DNA from: Antarctobacter albus
GTDB lineage: Bacteria > Pseudomonadota > Alphaproteobacteria > Rhodobacterales > Rhodobacteraceae
NCBI RefSeq assembly: GCF_900101505.1
Contig: NZ_FMZI01000002.1
Span: 62,001-126,000 of the forward strand
Direction: 5' to 3'
Length of the DNA: 64,000 nucleotides
The position numbers and the translations under genes are program-made. Below, piece by piece: positions 8,985 to 19,834 of the stretch. Numbering within the stretch: position 1 is the stretch's first letter; the number at the start of each line of letters is the position of its first letter. Below the pieces are notes generated by a model. That model did no database searches. It was given only the letters and a program-made list of their open reading frames with translations, and had not been told where the DNA came from.

Positions 8985-9011
8985 CGGGCCCTGCGAAAAT
9001 CGCAGGGCCCG
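8985..9011 (-). terminator. Hairpin terminator candidate downstream of the first Hint gene
   Basis: A perfect 11-bp stem CGGGCCCTGCG / CGCAGGGCCCG with a 5-base loop lies 55 bp downstream of the Hint gene ending at 9066. On the minus strand it is followed by CTTCTCTTTC, a pyrimidine-rich but imperfect tail. The rest of the 311-bp stretch 8755-9065 holds no gene that can be supported. Confidence 0.6.
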
Positions 9012-9065
9012 TCCAGAGTGCCTGTTGTACGAAACGCGCCTCGGAAGACTAGGGCGTTCTGGGGA

Positions 9066-10010
9066 TCAGGCGCTCTTGCGGAACTGGGGGACGGGGGTAG
9101 TCATGCCCAGTTGCGCGCGCAGGTGTGCAGGCAGCATGCGGCTTGACGAAACGCGCGGCTTCGTCATTTCCGGGATCAGGCGTTCCACACCATCGTAAAG
9201 CGCCACATAGTCGTCGTAGTTGTCGAAGTTCTTGCGCGCGGCGTAATCGACGAAGGTTTCCGCCGCCGCGCCGTTGGCGATGATCTCTTCATGGCTCTCG
9301 GTCTCGACATGGTAGACCTTGAAACGGCCACCCAGTTCCGTGGCCGACACGAAGTCGATGGTCGAACCGTTGACCAGGGCCGATGCATTCACGACCAGCC
9401 CGTCCAGGATCATGCCGTGATCCGCGGTGACAGTCAGGTCGCTGTGGGGCAGACCGTCGCCAAGCGCGCCCGCGCTGATGCGCACCATCTGCTTGCCGGT
9501 TTCGCTGAAGAGGCTGCTCAGGGTCTGGACGCCCAGCCATTTCACCGTGGTCTCGGATCCGTCTGCCGTCCGGATCGTGTCGCCGATGGCCAGTTCCTCG
9601 ACCGGGCGCTCACCCTGTGCGGTGTCGATCAGGGTGCCTTCTGCAAAGCAGTAGGCGTAAGGTGCGTCGCTGGTCAGGTTGATGGTCGAGGTCAGAATCC
9701 CCGCGAGCGGCTCGCCTTCGGGGTACCAAAGGTATGTCGTCCCACCCTGCGAGAAGGCCACCACGGGTTTCGAGTCGAGCTCGATACCGCCAATGCCGAT
9801 TGTCGCTGCGGTGCCTTGACCGATGTAGGAAAAGCCGCTGCCATTGAACGTGGCGGTATCGGCGGTTTCGAATGTGTCGTCATCGTCGACGAATGTGGCC
9901 GTGCCCAGTTCAGGACCGTAAGGCAGCAGACCGACGTCCAGGACGCCGCCGACGGAAAGAGCTACGGCGCCCGTATACTCGTGCACGTTGTTAAGGTCGA
10001 TTGTGGACAT
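9066..10010 (-). CDS. Hint-domain protein 1 (Hint_2 family, distinct N-terminal module)
   Basis: A 314-residue protein. Residues 1-120 form a glycine- and aspartate-rich module without a signal peptide (DDDDTFETADTATF near 42-55). The Hint (hedgehog/intein) domain follows. Its block A starts at Cys121 in YCFAEGTLIDTAQGE, with VEELAIGDTI behind. Block B is DLTVTADHGM with the TxxH histidine. The final block is VYHVETESHEEIIANG, after which the terminal His-Asn of inteins is replaced by AAAET. This predicts N-terminal thioester chemistry but no splicing, as in hedgehog-type autoprocessing (inference). A 70-residue tail contains FDNYDDYVALY and LIPEMTKPRVSS. AGGAG precedes the ATG. It is the last of six related genes and the most divergent. 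Confidence 0.85.
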   Translation of the reverse strand: MSTIDLNNVHEYTGAVALSVGGVLDVGLLPYGPELGTATFVDDDDTFETADTATFNGSGFSYIGQGTAATIGIGGIELDSKPVVAFSQGGTTYLWYPEGEPLAGILTSTINLTSDAPYAYCFAEGTLIDTAQGERPVEELAIGDTIRTADGSETTVKWLGVQTLSSLFSETGKQMVRISAGALGDGLPHSDLTVTADHGMILDGLVVNASALVNGSTIDFVSATELGGRFKVYHVETESHEEIIANGAAAETFVDYAARKNFDNYDDYVALYDGVERLIPEMTKPRVSSSRMLPAHLRAQLGMTTPVPQFRKSA

Positions 10011-10736
10011 GAAATTCTCCTATACGTCACACCAGAAAGCGCAGGGCTCCGAAGAGACCTGTCCCGCAGACACGCCGATACACATCCCGAAGATTGTGCT
10101 GGCACCTTCGGAGTGGCAAAGATTCGCTCCCGCATAAGAAGAATTACCCAGTGGTCTTCACGCGGTCAATCTTATAGGTGTATCTTAGTTTGATAGTTTA
10201 TTGGTACTAAGGTCTGTGTTCACTAAAGAGGCAGTTGGGTCTATTGATGTTTAATGTTGCAAAATATTCATAATTTTTTTGCTTCAGTTGGAGTATGTGG
10301 AAATTTGACACGCCGTCTAAGGTGGCCACATCTCACGCCTTGTTGGCTGTGCCGGAGCGTGACCTTGACCGTTGAAAACCCAGTGGCAATCAGGGATTGT
10401 ATTTGATTTTTTGAATCTTATCGGGTATACGTGGCTTCTTGTGAATGGGGTGAATGAAAAAAGGGCATAGTGTCCTGGCCGCATTCGCAGTGCGAACCCC
10501 GGGTTCGGGCGGGGAGAGGAGATTTCAGATGGATAGGTCGGTTTAGACACCGGCTCATGAGCCAACGCCTACAAGAACATCCCAGGGTGCCCCTTCGGAC
10601 AGACGTCTCGACGAGGGACATCATCGACCGCGTCAAGATCGGGCGCCCGCCGCATCATCCGGCCAAGGGGACGATTACTTGCCATTCGAAGTGTGGGTCT
10701 TACGCTGAGCCAGTCGCCATGCCTGACTTGGGCTCA
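10011..10736. other. AT-rich intergenic region inside the Hint gene array
   Basis: This 726-bp gap separates Hint genes 1 and 2. The section from about 10150 to 10460 is strikingly AT-rich for this genome, with runs such as AATATTCATAATTTTTTT near 10263-10280 and TTGATAGTTTATTGG near 10191. Short open frames exist, but none has a recognisable product, normal codon use or a good start. It most likely carries the promoter and control region of Hint gene 1 on the minus strand. It could also be residual foreign DNA. No inverted terminal repeats or transposase remnants were recognised. Confidence 0.6.
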
Positions 10737-11687
10737 TTAGCGACAACGTGCCGAGGCTGGCAGATCTCTTGCAAAGCGGGTCTGTCTCCGGAGGCCCAGG
10801 CGCGACGCGATGTCCGCTGGCAGGTGGCGTCCGCTAGAGATCCGAGGCGCCGGCATCTCGGGGATGATCCGTTCGCAGCCATAGAGCGCCAGGTATTCGT
10901 CGAAATTGTCGAACCGCCGCCGGTCACGGTAGTTGATGTAGCTCTCCGAGGGCGCGCCGTTGGCCAGGATCGCCTCATGGGCCTCCGTCTCGACATGGTA
11001 GACGGTCAGGCTGTCCGGCAGGTCCCGCAACGGCACCCAGTCGATCGTTCCCCCGTTCACCAGCGCCGAGGCATTGATGATCCGCCCGTCGATCATCATG
11101 CCGTGGTCGGCGGTCACGGTGAGGTCCGCCAAAGGCAGCCCGGCGCCAAGGGCGCCTGCACCAATGCGCACCAGCCACTGCCCCCTGTGAGGGGCGGCCA
11201 GCCTTTGCCGACCGATCCAGTGCACCCGCGCAATCCCGCCCGTGGCGGTCGGCAAACGGGCGCCGATCTGCAGGGTCTCGACCGCGACGGGGCCGTCTGT
11301 GGTAGTGATCATGGTGCCGGGCGCGAAACAGTCGGGGTAGTCGCTGGTATCCAGCGTGTCGAGGTTCAGCGGGCTGGGAAAGGTGTAGTCGGCGATATTG
11401 TCGGTCAGCGGAATCGGAATGAAACTGAACCCGTTGCTCAGCGCAAAGACCGGCAGGTTCACCGTGCCGCCCCCGGCCTTGGCCACGTCGACATTGCCAA
11501 GATAGGTGCAATTGCTGTTGTTGACGCCATTGACCCGGTAGATCAGCGTATCCCCGGTCTCAAAGCTGTCATCGACCTCCAGCTCGACCACTTCCAGCAG
11601 GCTGGGTTCCGTGCCCGATCCGCCCAAGGTGACGGTCCCGGAGGTGCCCGCGTAAAACCCCGAGCTTTGAAACTGGAAGGTTCCCAT
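10737..11687 (-). CDS. Hint-domain protein 2
   Basis: A 316-residue protein with the same layout as its neighbours. The N-terminal module (residues 1-119) begins MGTFQFQSSGFYAGTSG and contains DDSFETGDTLIYRVNG and YLGNVDV followed by GGGT. The Hint domain starts at Cys120 (DCFAPGTMITTTDG). Block B is DLTVTADHGMMIDG and the last block is VYHVETEAHEAILANG, followed by APSES rather than His-Asn. The tail reads FDNFDEYLALYGCERIIPEM then a basic end. Its N-terminal module resembles that of Hint protein 6 (YLG...GGGT, then a P-rich stretch ending in Cys-Phe). No signal peptide or RTX repeats are seen. Confidence 0.87.
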   Translation of the reverse strand: MGTFQFQSSGFYAGTSGTVTLGGSGTEPSLLEVVELEVDDSFETGDTLIYRVNGVNNSNCTYLGNVDVAKAGGGTVNLPVFALSNGFSFIPIPLTDNIADYTFPSPLNLDTLDTSDYPDCFAPGTMITTTDGPVAVETLQIGARLPTATGGIARVHWIGRQRLAAPHRGQWLVRIGAGALGAGLPLADLTVTADHGMMIDGRIINASALVNGGTIDWVPLRDLPDSLTVYHVETEAHEAILANGAPSESYINYRDRRRFDNFDEYLALYGCERIIPEMPAPRISSGRHLPADIASRLGLRRQTRFARDLPASARCR

Positions 11688-11759
11688 GACCTTTACGTCC
11701 TCTCGTTACCCAAGGTTCGGGGGACATTGGCAGGCCCTACCGCCAATCGCACAGTTCTG

Positions 11760-12734
11760 TCAGGCGCGCCGTGTTTCTCTGTCATCCCTTTGCGCCGCGA
11801 TGCCCTGGTCAAGCCGTTCGCGGATCGCGGCGGGCAACTGACGGCGGGACGAGATCCGTGGGCGAGGCATCTCGGGGATGATCCGCTCACAGCCGTAGAG
11901 GTCGAGGTATTCGTCGTAGTTGTCGAAGGACTGGCGGTCACGATAGTCGATAAAGGTCTCCGAGGGCGCGCCATTGGCCAGGATCACGTCATGGGCCTCT
12001 GTCTCGACATGGTAAAAGGTCAGTTGTTCCGGCAGCTCCGAGGCAGGGAGCCAGTCGATCGTCGACCCGTTTACCAGCGCCGAGGCGTTGACGACCAGCC
12101 CGTCGATCACCATGCCGTGGTCGGCAGTGACGGTCAGGTCTTGTTCCGGCAGCCCGCCTCCCAGGCACCCTGCGCGCAGGCGGACAGGTTGCATCCGTGC
12201 GCCAGCGGTTGCCACCGAAACGGCCTGTCTCCCGATCCACCGGACCGGCACAGGGCGACCGTCCTGCGTCAGGATGGTGTCACCGATCCCCAAGGTCTCG
12301 ACCGCGCGACTGCCGTCCGGCGTCGCGATCATGCTGCCGGGTGCAAAGCACAGGAAGGCGCTGGCACTGTCCTGCTGGGCGTTCGAACTGCCGGAGGTGG
12401 GGATTGTGGTCTGCGTCGTGCCGTCTTCGTCGAGGGGGACATAGTAATTCGTCCCATCGGTGAAGACGCCATATTCCGTTCCGCCCGAGGAGATCGTGTA
12501 TCCCGAGTAGATGAGGCCAAGGGCGAAGTTGCCGAAGTAATCCGGGGTAAACGAGTTGGACGGCATCCCGACATTGACCGAACCGTTGTCATCCTGGTCG
12601 GTGATCGACAGGTTGATGTCGCTCTGGCCGGTCAGCCCGGTCCAGTTCAACGTCGACCCCGGTGCGCCTTCGGTTCCCGTGAAGGAAACCCCGCTGAGAA
12701 TGACATAGCCTTCGGTTCCATAGGCTGTTGGCAT
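11760..12734 (-). CDS. Hint-domain protein 3
   Basis: A 324-residue protein. The start is ATG at 12734, preceded by GGAGGG. An upstream TTG at 12746 overlaps that site and is less likely. The N-terminal module (residues 1-128) starts MPTAYGTEGYVILSGVSF, is rich in Gly, Ser, Thr and Asp, and is not clearly related to the other modules. Hint block A begins at Cys129 (LCFAPGSMIATPDG). It continues with VETLGIGDTI, block B DLTVTADHGMVIDG and FYHVETEAHDVILANG, followed by APSET. The tail has FDNYDEYLDLYGCERIIPEM. Autoprocessing at Cys129 is an inference from the domain. Confidence 0.87.
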   Translation of the reverse strand: MPTAYGTEGYVILSGVSFTGTEGAPGSTLNWTGLTGQSDINLSITDQDDNGSVNVGMPSNSFTPDYFGNFALGLIYSGYTISSGGTEYGVFTDGTNYYVPLDEDGTTQTTIPTSGSSNAQQDSASAFLCFAPGSMIATPDGSRAVETLGIGDTILTQDGRPVPVRWIGRQAVSVATAGARMQPVRLRAGCLGGGLPEQDLTVTADHGMVIDGLVVNASALVNGSTIDWLPASELPEQLTFYHVETEAHDVILANGAPSETFIDYRDRQSFDNYDEYLDLYGCERIIPEMPRPRISSRRQLPAAIRERLDQGIAAQRDDRETRRA

Positions 12735-12808
12735 TGATCCCTCCAAGCTCCGGTGTCAGCGGGGCTGACAAAAGTTGATGTGAAATTGCATCTTAATTGA
12801 ACCGGAGT

Positions 12809-12834
12809 TTGCCCGGAAAAGGCGATCCGGGCAA
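12809..12834 (-). terminator. Hairpin between Hint genes 4 and 3
   Basis: A 9-bp perfect stem TTGCCCGGA / TCCGGGCAA with an 8-base loop lies between the end of Hint gene 4 (12948) and the start of Hint gene 3 (12734). On the minus strand it is not followed by a clean T-run. It is a weak terminator or attenuator candidate and would make the array more than one transcript. Confidence 0.4.
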
Positions 12835-12947
12835 GATTGCTCTCGGCAGGCCGGTGTCCGCGTCTGAGGGAACAAGGGACAGGCCGCCATTGGTGCAGCG
12901 GCAAACCCCCACTGGAAAACGGTTTTCCGGCCGGGCCGCGATCCTTG

Positions 12948-13829
12948 TCAGGCGCTCAGACGGTGGTCCATGACCCGCAGGCCCAACTGCCGCTGCAGCT
13001 CTGCGGGGATCATCCGGGCCGAGGAGATCCGCGGGTGGGGCATCTCGGGGACGATCCGCTCGACCCCGTAGAGGTCCAGGTATTCGTCGAAGTTGTCAAA
13101 GCCCCGCCGGTCACGATAGTCGATGAAGGTCTCCGAGGGGGCGCCATTGGCCAGGATCACGTCATGGGCCTCGGTCTCGACATGGTAAACGGTCAGGCGT
13201 GCGGACAGGTCTGCGACGGGCAGACGCTGGATCGTGTCCCCGTTCACCAGGACCCCGGCATTGATGACCCGGCCATTCAGCACCATGCCATGATCGGCGG
13301 TCACCGTCAGGTCACTGTGGGGCAGGCCGGGCCCCAGGGCGCCGGCACGAATGCAGACCAGGCGCGCCGCCGTGGCGCGCAGGCTTTGCCGACCGATCCA
13401 ACGGATCGGGACAGCCGCACCCGCCGCCGTCAGCACGGGGGCGCCGATGGCCAGCGTTTCGACCGCGACCTCTCCTTCCGGGGTGGCGATGCGGGTGCCG
13501 GCTGCAAAGCAATAGGTATAGGTCGTGTCCGAAGAGGCCGTCACCACGCCCGGCCCCAGGCTGGGGTTGTTCGAGGCGACATAGGCCGCGGAACCGTCGA
13601 ACAGGACCGGGTCGCCGTCGGCGGTCAATCCGACCAGCTCATAGGCGCCGCTGGTCAACACGCTGGACACGGTCCATGTGACGTCGTCGCCAACGGCGGT
13701 GCTGCTGTCATTGTTGCCATCGGCGCCGTCGCTCACCACCGAGGAGATCGCGTTCGGCCCCTGCAACAGGTAATCGCCGTTTCCATCGGTCCCGCCGACG
13801 GAATAGATATGGGTAAAGCTCTGCGACAC
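12948..13829 (-). CDS. Hint-domain protein 4
   Basis: A 293-residue protein starting at GTG 13829 behind AGAGGA. The N-terminal module (residues 1-106) contains SVVSDGADGNNDSS and YELVGLTADGDPVLFDG, matching the module of Hint protein 5. The Hint domain begins at Cys107 (YCFAAGTRIATPEGE). It has VETLAIGAPVL, block B DLTVTADHGMVLNG and VYHVETEAHDVILANG, followed by APSET. The tail is FDNFDEYLDLYGVERIVPEM. The second cysteine of the usual YGCERI motif is Val here. The TM2-domain gene lies immediately upstream in the same direction. Confidence 0.87.
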   Translation of the reverse strand: MSQSFTHIYSVGGTDGNGDYLLQGPNAISSVVSDGADGNNDSSTAVGDDVTWTVSSVLTSGAYELVGLTADGDPVLFDGSAAYVASNNPSLGPGVVTASSDTTYTYCFAAGTRIATPEGEVAVETLAIGAPVLTAAGAAVPIRWIGRQSLRATAARLVCIRAGALGPGLPHSDLTVTADHGMVLNGRVINAGVLVNGDTIQRLPVADLSARLTVYHVETEAHDVILANGAPSETFIDYRDRRGFDNFDEYLDLYGVERIVPEMPHPRISSARMIPAELQRQLGLRVMDHRLSA

Positions 13830-13954
13830 GGGGGATAATCCTCTGGAACCAAAAGTAACATGCGGGCGATTGGCCGCAGGTTAGGCATTGTTCCCGGTCG
13901 CAATCAAGGGGGGCGCGCCGCGAAAGGCCGGCGGCGCCCCGGTCACGGGTGGGG

Positions 13955-14290
13955 TCAGTCGGCCCGAGTCGTCAGGGCGACCTCGCTTGCGATCCGCGCA
14001 CGTTTGGCTGCGGCGTCCTGCGCGATGATCGGGCCGATGCGGAAGGCGTCGACGATCCACCAGATCACGAAGGCCAGCAGCATCGGGATACCGATGATGA
14101 AATAGGCCAGCAGAATACCGCCCCAGAGCAGGATCAACTGGGTGATGGCGGTGCCGACGCGGCCCAGGTAAAACCTGTGGGCCGAAAACCCGCTGAGGAA
14201 GAACCACAGCAGATAGGCCGTGGTCGAGGACTTCTTTTCGTTGGTCAACTTCTGTTCGACCAGCATTTGCTGTTGCGTGGAAAGTTCCAA
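13955..14290 (-). CDS. TM2-domain membrane protein
   Basis: A 111-residue protein with a cytoplasmic N-terminus (ELSTQQQMLVEQKLTNEKKS). A TM2 domain follows: a first helix in TTAYLLWFFLSGFSAHRFYL, the family hallmark GFSAHRFYLGRVG, and two further hydrophobic stretches (LILLWGGILLAYFII and LLAFVIWWIVDAFRI). The conserved aspartate in the DAFRI turn is typical. The start is probably TTG at 14290, placed 7 bases behind AGGAG; a GTG at 14311 overlaps that signal. Its position inside the Hint array and on the same strand suggests a link, but TM2 proteins have no general function assigned in bacteria. Confidence 0.85.
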   Translation of the reverse strand: MELSTQQQMLVEQKLTNEKKSSTTAYLLWFFLSGFSAHRFYLGRVGTAITQLILLWGGILLAYFIIGIPMLLAFVIWWIVDAFRIGPIIAQDAAAKRARIASEVALTTRAD

Positions 14291-14372
14291 TCCGGGTCTC
14301 CTGGGAATCACAAACTCATATGCACGTCAGGGTGAAAGCGGAATACGGCACAAATATGGGGACAATCGGGAA

Positions 14373-14391
14373 GGGCCCCCTATAGGGGCCC
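14373..14391 (-). terminator. Short GC hairpin between Hint gene 5 and the TM2 gene
   Basis: GGGCCCC and GGGGCCC form a 7-bp stem around a 5-base loop, 30 bp downstream of the Hint gene 5 stop at 14421. On the minus strand the tail CTTCCCGATTG has few T residues. This is a weak terminator or attenuator candidate. Confidence 0.35.
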
Positions 14392-14420
14392 CGGATTTCG
14401 CGCTTCGATCCGGCTGCAAC

Positions 14421-15326
14421 TCAGGCGCAAATCGCGCCCTTGCAGGGGGACAGCTCGAGCGCAAGACGCGCGCGGAGCTCCGCCGGCAGTTGCCGCGCGC
14501 TGGAAATGCGGGGTTGGGCCATCTCGGGGATGATCCGTTCGCAGCCGTAGAGGTCGAGGTATTCGCCGAAATTGTCGAAGGCGCGGCGGTCGCGGTAGTC
14601 GATGAAGGTCTCCGTGGGCGCGCCATTGGCCAGGATCACGTCGTGGTCTTCGGTTTCGACGTGGTAGACGGTGAATGTCTCCGGGAGTTCGGAAGAAGGC
14701 ACCCAGTCGATGCTGACATGGTTCACCAGCGCCGAGGCGTTGATGACAAGCCCGTCCAGCACCATGCCGTGATCGCCAGTGACCGTGAGGTCGGCATGGG
14801 GCAGGCCATCGCCCAGGGCGCCCGCACGGATACGGACCAATTGATTCACTGTGCTGGCAATCAGGCTGTGCTTCGTTTGATTGCCAATCCATTTGACCGG
14901 GACCGCCGCGCCTTCGGCCGTCAGGACCAGGTCGCCGATTGACAGTGCCTCAACCGGGACCTCGCCGCCGGGCACGGCAATCCCGGTTCCGGCCGCGAAA
15001 CACATCGTGTAGGTGCCGGCGGTAAAGCCCATCGGCGTGCCGCCAGGCGGAAAAGGGGAATTGCTGAGAACAAAGTAAGACCCGGCACCAACGGCGAGGA
15101 CCACCGGGTCACCGCTGGCGGTGGTACCGACAACCTGCACATCGCCGCCCGAGGCCGACCAGTCAATCAATTGCCCCGGCGCGATATCGCCATCGTCGGT
15201 TCCATCCTCGGTATCGGACAAGGTGGACGAGGTGACGGTCGGGGCATCGTTTGTATAGGTGGTCGACGCATTCGGGGCAGAAGCGCCGATATATAGGTAT
15301 TGGGAATAGGTTGCGGTAAACGGCAT
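14421..15326 (-). CDS. Hint-domain protein 5
   Basis: A 301-residue protein. The ATG is preceded by GAAGGAAAG. The N-terminal module (residues 1-108) has TVTSSTLSDTEDGTDDGD and VQVVGTTASGDPVVLAVG, similar to Hint protein 4. Block A begins at Cys109 (MCFAAGTGIAVPGGE), followed by VEALSIGDLVL. Block B is DLTVTGDHGMVLDG, where the residue before Asp-His is Gly instead of Ala but the TxxH pattern holds. VYHVETEDHDVILANG is followed by APTET. The tail is FDNFGEYLDLYGCERIIPEM and ends with two extra cysteines (CKGAICA). No signal peptide is seen. Confidence 0.87.
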   Translation of the reverse strand: MPFTATYSQYLYIGASAPNASTTYTNDAPTVTSSTLSDTEDGTDDGDIAPGQLIDWSASGGDVQVVGTTASGDPVVLAVGAGSYFVLSNSPFPPGGTPMGFTAGTYTMCFAAGTGIAVPGGEVPVEALSIGDLVLTAEGAAVPVKWIGNQTKHSLIASTVNQLVRIRAGALGDGLPHADLTVTGDHGMVLDGLVINASALVNHVSIDWVPSSELPETFTVYHVETEDHDVILANGAPTETFIDYRDRRAFDNFGEYLDLYGCERIIPEMAQPRISSARQLPAELRARLALELSPCKGAICA

Positions 15327-15444
15327 CGCGTTTGCTTTCCTTCATCAACGGGGCGCACCATCATCGCGACGCGCCTTCAACACTGATCACATAACGACGG
15401 TTATCAAAGAACGGGCTTGCATACCAGTGAACAGTCCGACCCGG

Positions 15445-16404
15445 TCAGGCACTGCGTGCAGTAGCCGAAAGCCCGGCCGCGTGGTCGATCCCGAGTCGGC
15501 GCCGGATGTCCTCCGGGAGCAACCGCGCGCAGGAAATGCGCGGACGGTGCATCTCGGGGATGATCCGCTCACAACCATAGAGGTCCATGTATTCGTCGAA
15601 ATTGTCGAAGGCGCGGCGGTCACGGTAGTCGATGAAGGTCTCGGACGGCGCGCCATTGGCGAGGATCACATCGTGGTCTTCGGTTTCAACGTGGTAGACG
15701 GTGAATGTCTCCGGTAGCTCGGCCATCGGGACAAAATCGATGCTTGATCCATTTACCAGCGCTGAGGCGTTGATCACCAGACGATCAAGGATCATGCCAT
15801 GGTCTGCCGTCACGGTCAGGTCGTGGTGCGGCAGTCCGTTGCCCAAAGCGCCGGCTTTGATGCGCACAGGTGCGGCGGCGGCACCCGAGAAGAACGGCAA
15901 ACGGGTCTGTCGTCCGATCCACTTGACCGGCACCGCGCGGCCCTCTGCCGTGGTCACAAGGTCGCCGGCGCGCAGCGCTTCTACCGCGGTTTCTCCGTCA
16001 GGGGTGGCGATCAGCGTGCCCTCGGCAAAGCAGGTGGGAAAATCGTCCGTGGAGCGCGAGGCGTAGACGATCGGTTGCGGGAAATTGAAGTCCGAGACAG
16101 AGAGGTAGTCCGGAACAACGATCAGCACCTGAATGATGTTCGGATCCGTGAAACTGGCCGCACCTTGTACCAGGGCCAGTTCCATCGTGCCGCCTCCGAC
16201 CATGTCCACGTTTATGGTGCCCAAATAGGGCAGTTGCTCGCCCACGACCGTGGCGACGATTTCGTTCTCCGAAAAGACCATGTCGCCCGCACCATTCCCG
16301 TCGTCGAAGGTGAAGTTTTGCACCGTGGTCCCCTCGAAGAACGTGACGGTGTTCGTGGTATTCACCTGGTAAGACGCGTAGCCTGAAATCTCATAAGTTG
16401 CCAT
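15445..16404 (-). CDS. Hint-domain protein 6 (first gene of the array)
   Basis: A 319-residue protein, first in transcription order. AAAGGTG precedes the ATG. The N-terminal module (residues 1-124) begins MATYEISGYASYQVNTTNTV. It contains YLGTINVDMVGGGTMELAL and a FNFPQP stretch before the Hint domain, matching Hint protein 2. Block A starts at Cys125 (TCFAEGTLIATPDGE) with VEALRAGDLVT. Block B is DLTVTADHGMILDR, and VYHVETEDHDVILANG is followed by APSET. The tail has FDNFDEYMDLYGCERIIPEM. Over the last 140 residues it is closest to Hint protein 5, suggesting recent duplication of the Hint part with exchange of the N-terminal part. Confidence 0.87.
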   Translation of the reverse strand: MATYEISGYASYQVNTTNTVTFFEGTTVQNFTFDDGNGAGDMVFSENEIVATVVGEQLPYLGTINVDMVGGGTMELALVQGAASFTDPNIIQVLIVVPDYLSVSDFNFPQPIVYASRSTDDFPTCFAEGTLIATPDGETAVEALRAGDLVTTAEGRAVPVKWIGRQTRLPFFSGAAAAPVRIKAGALGNGLPHHDLTVTADHGMILDRLVINASALVNGSSIDFVPMAELPETFTVYHVETEDHDVILANGAPSETFIDYRDRRAFDNFDEYMDLYGCERIIPEMHRPRISCARLLPEDIRRRLGIDHAAGLSATARSA

Positions 16405-16690
16405 GTGGCACCTTTTTCTTGCCTGGGGTCATCGCAATAGTTTCGCGGAGACCGGTTGAAATGGAATGCTTGCAAAGCTGATCGGCCAATGTCGACCGGC
16501 TAGCCAAATATCTGTGGAGAGGTGTGACTTATGCAACTGACGATGCTGAGTCATGGGCAAAGCCAGGTGGTCCATTCGCCCGAAAAGACACGTCCAAGTG
16601 GGGCATCCCAACGGTGTCCCGCCAAGCTTGGAGCGGTGGCGGGACCCCTTGCTGCAGAGGTGGCCGTGGCATGATCGTCTGCGCATAGAA
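16405..16690. other. Intergenic region upstream of the Hint array
   Basis: Together with the acnA terminator this makes a 351-bp gap without a gene. It is less GC-rich than the flanking genes and presumably carries the promoter for Hint gene 6 on the minus strand. No convincing -35/-10 pair, operator or coding frame could be identified. Confidence 0.5.
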
Positions 16691-16722
16691 AAAGGCCCCC
16701 GTATCAAACTTCGGGGGCCTTT
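16691..16722 (-). terminator. Rho-independent terminator of acnA
   Basis: An 11-bp stem AAAGGCCCCCG / CGGGGGCCTTT with a 10-base loop lies 34 bp downstream of the acnA stop. On the minus strand the stem runs into CCTTTTTCTATG, a good U-tract. This ends acnA transcription before the Hint array promoter region. Confidence 0.85.
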
Positions 16723-16755
16723 TATGAGGTGGTTAGATGTGGACCGGAGGGGGCG

Positions 16756-19515
<2,760 letters not shown>

Positions 19516-19834
19516 GGGCAATGCCTCCGATGGGGTGACGAGAATGTTCCTTGCGCCCCTCTTGCCGAAAGCGGGGGACTCAATCAAGGGGGGTGCGTCG
19601 TTTTTGTATACCGTTGCACACAATTTTGCCCGGCAGGGTGGCGGAACCGGTGCCGCTCGCTCTTGCCGCCGTGCAAACCGGCACACTGCCTGCCTGCTCA
19701 TCGCCCCGGGTTCGCGGACGCGCTGTGCGCGATTGGGGCAAAACCTGTCACGCAATCTCCCAAAACCTTGATTGGCGTTCGAGAACGCGCTTGGGTAGAC
19801 CCGGACGGGGGAACGAGACAAGGGCAAGGCATTC
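19516..19834. other. Divergent promoter region of acnA and the DUF1223 gene
   Basis: This 319-bp gap must hold promoters in both directions. The most AT-rich part is 19595-19627, where TTTTTGTATACC and GCACACAATTTTG lie close together. The TTGT/ACAA ends there form an imperfect dyad that could be a regulator site. This is a weak visual call only. No gene is seen. Confidence 0.4.

Noticed and set aside
10317-10636. Overlapping short frames on the minus strand in the AT-rich gap
   Set aside because: No good start signals or family features; sequence is better explained as regulatory.
10470-12737. Very long plus-strand open frame across Hint genes 2 and 3
   Set aside because: It is the mirror of the minus-strand Hint genes. 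Its codon use is abnormal and it has no family features; the minus frames carry clear Hint motifs.
9066-16404. Tandem repeats considered as CRISPR or transposon array
   Set aside because: The repetition is at gene scale and comes from paralogous proteins, with no short spaced repeats, transposase or terminal repeats.
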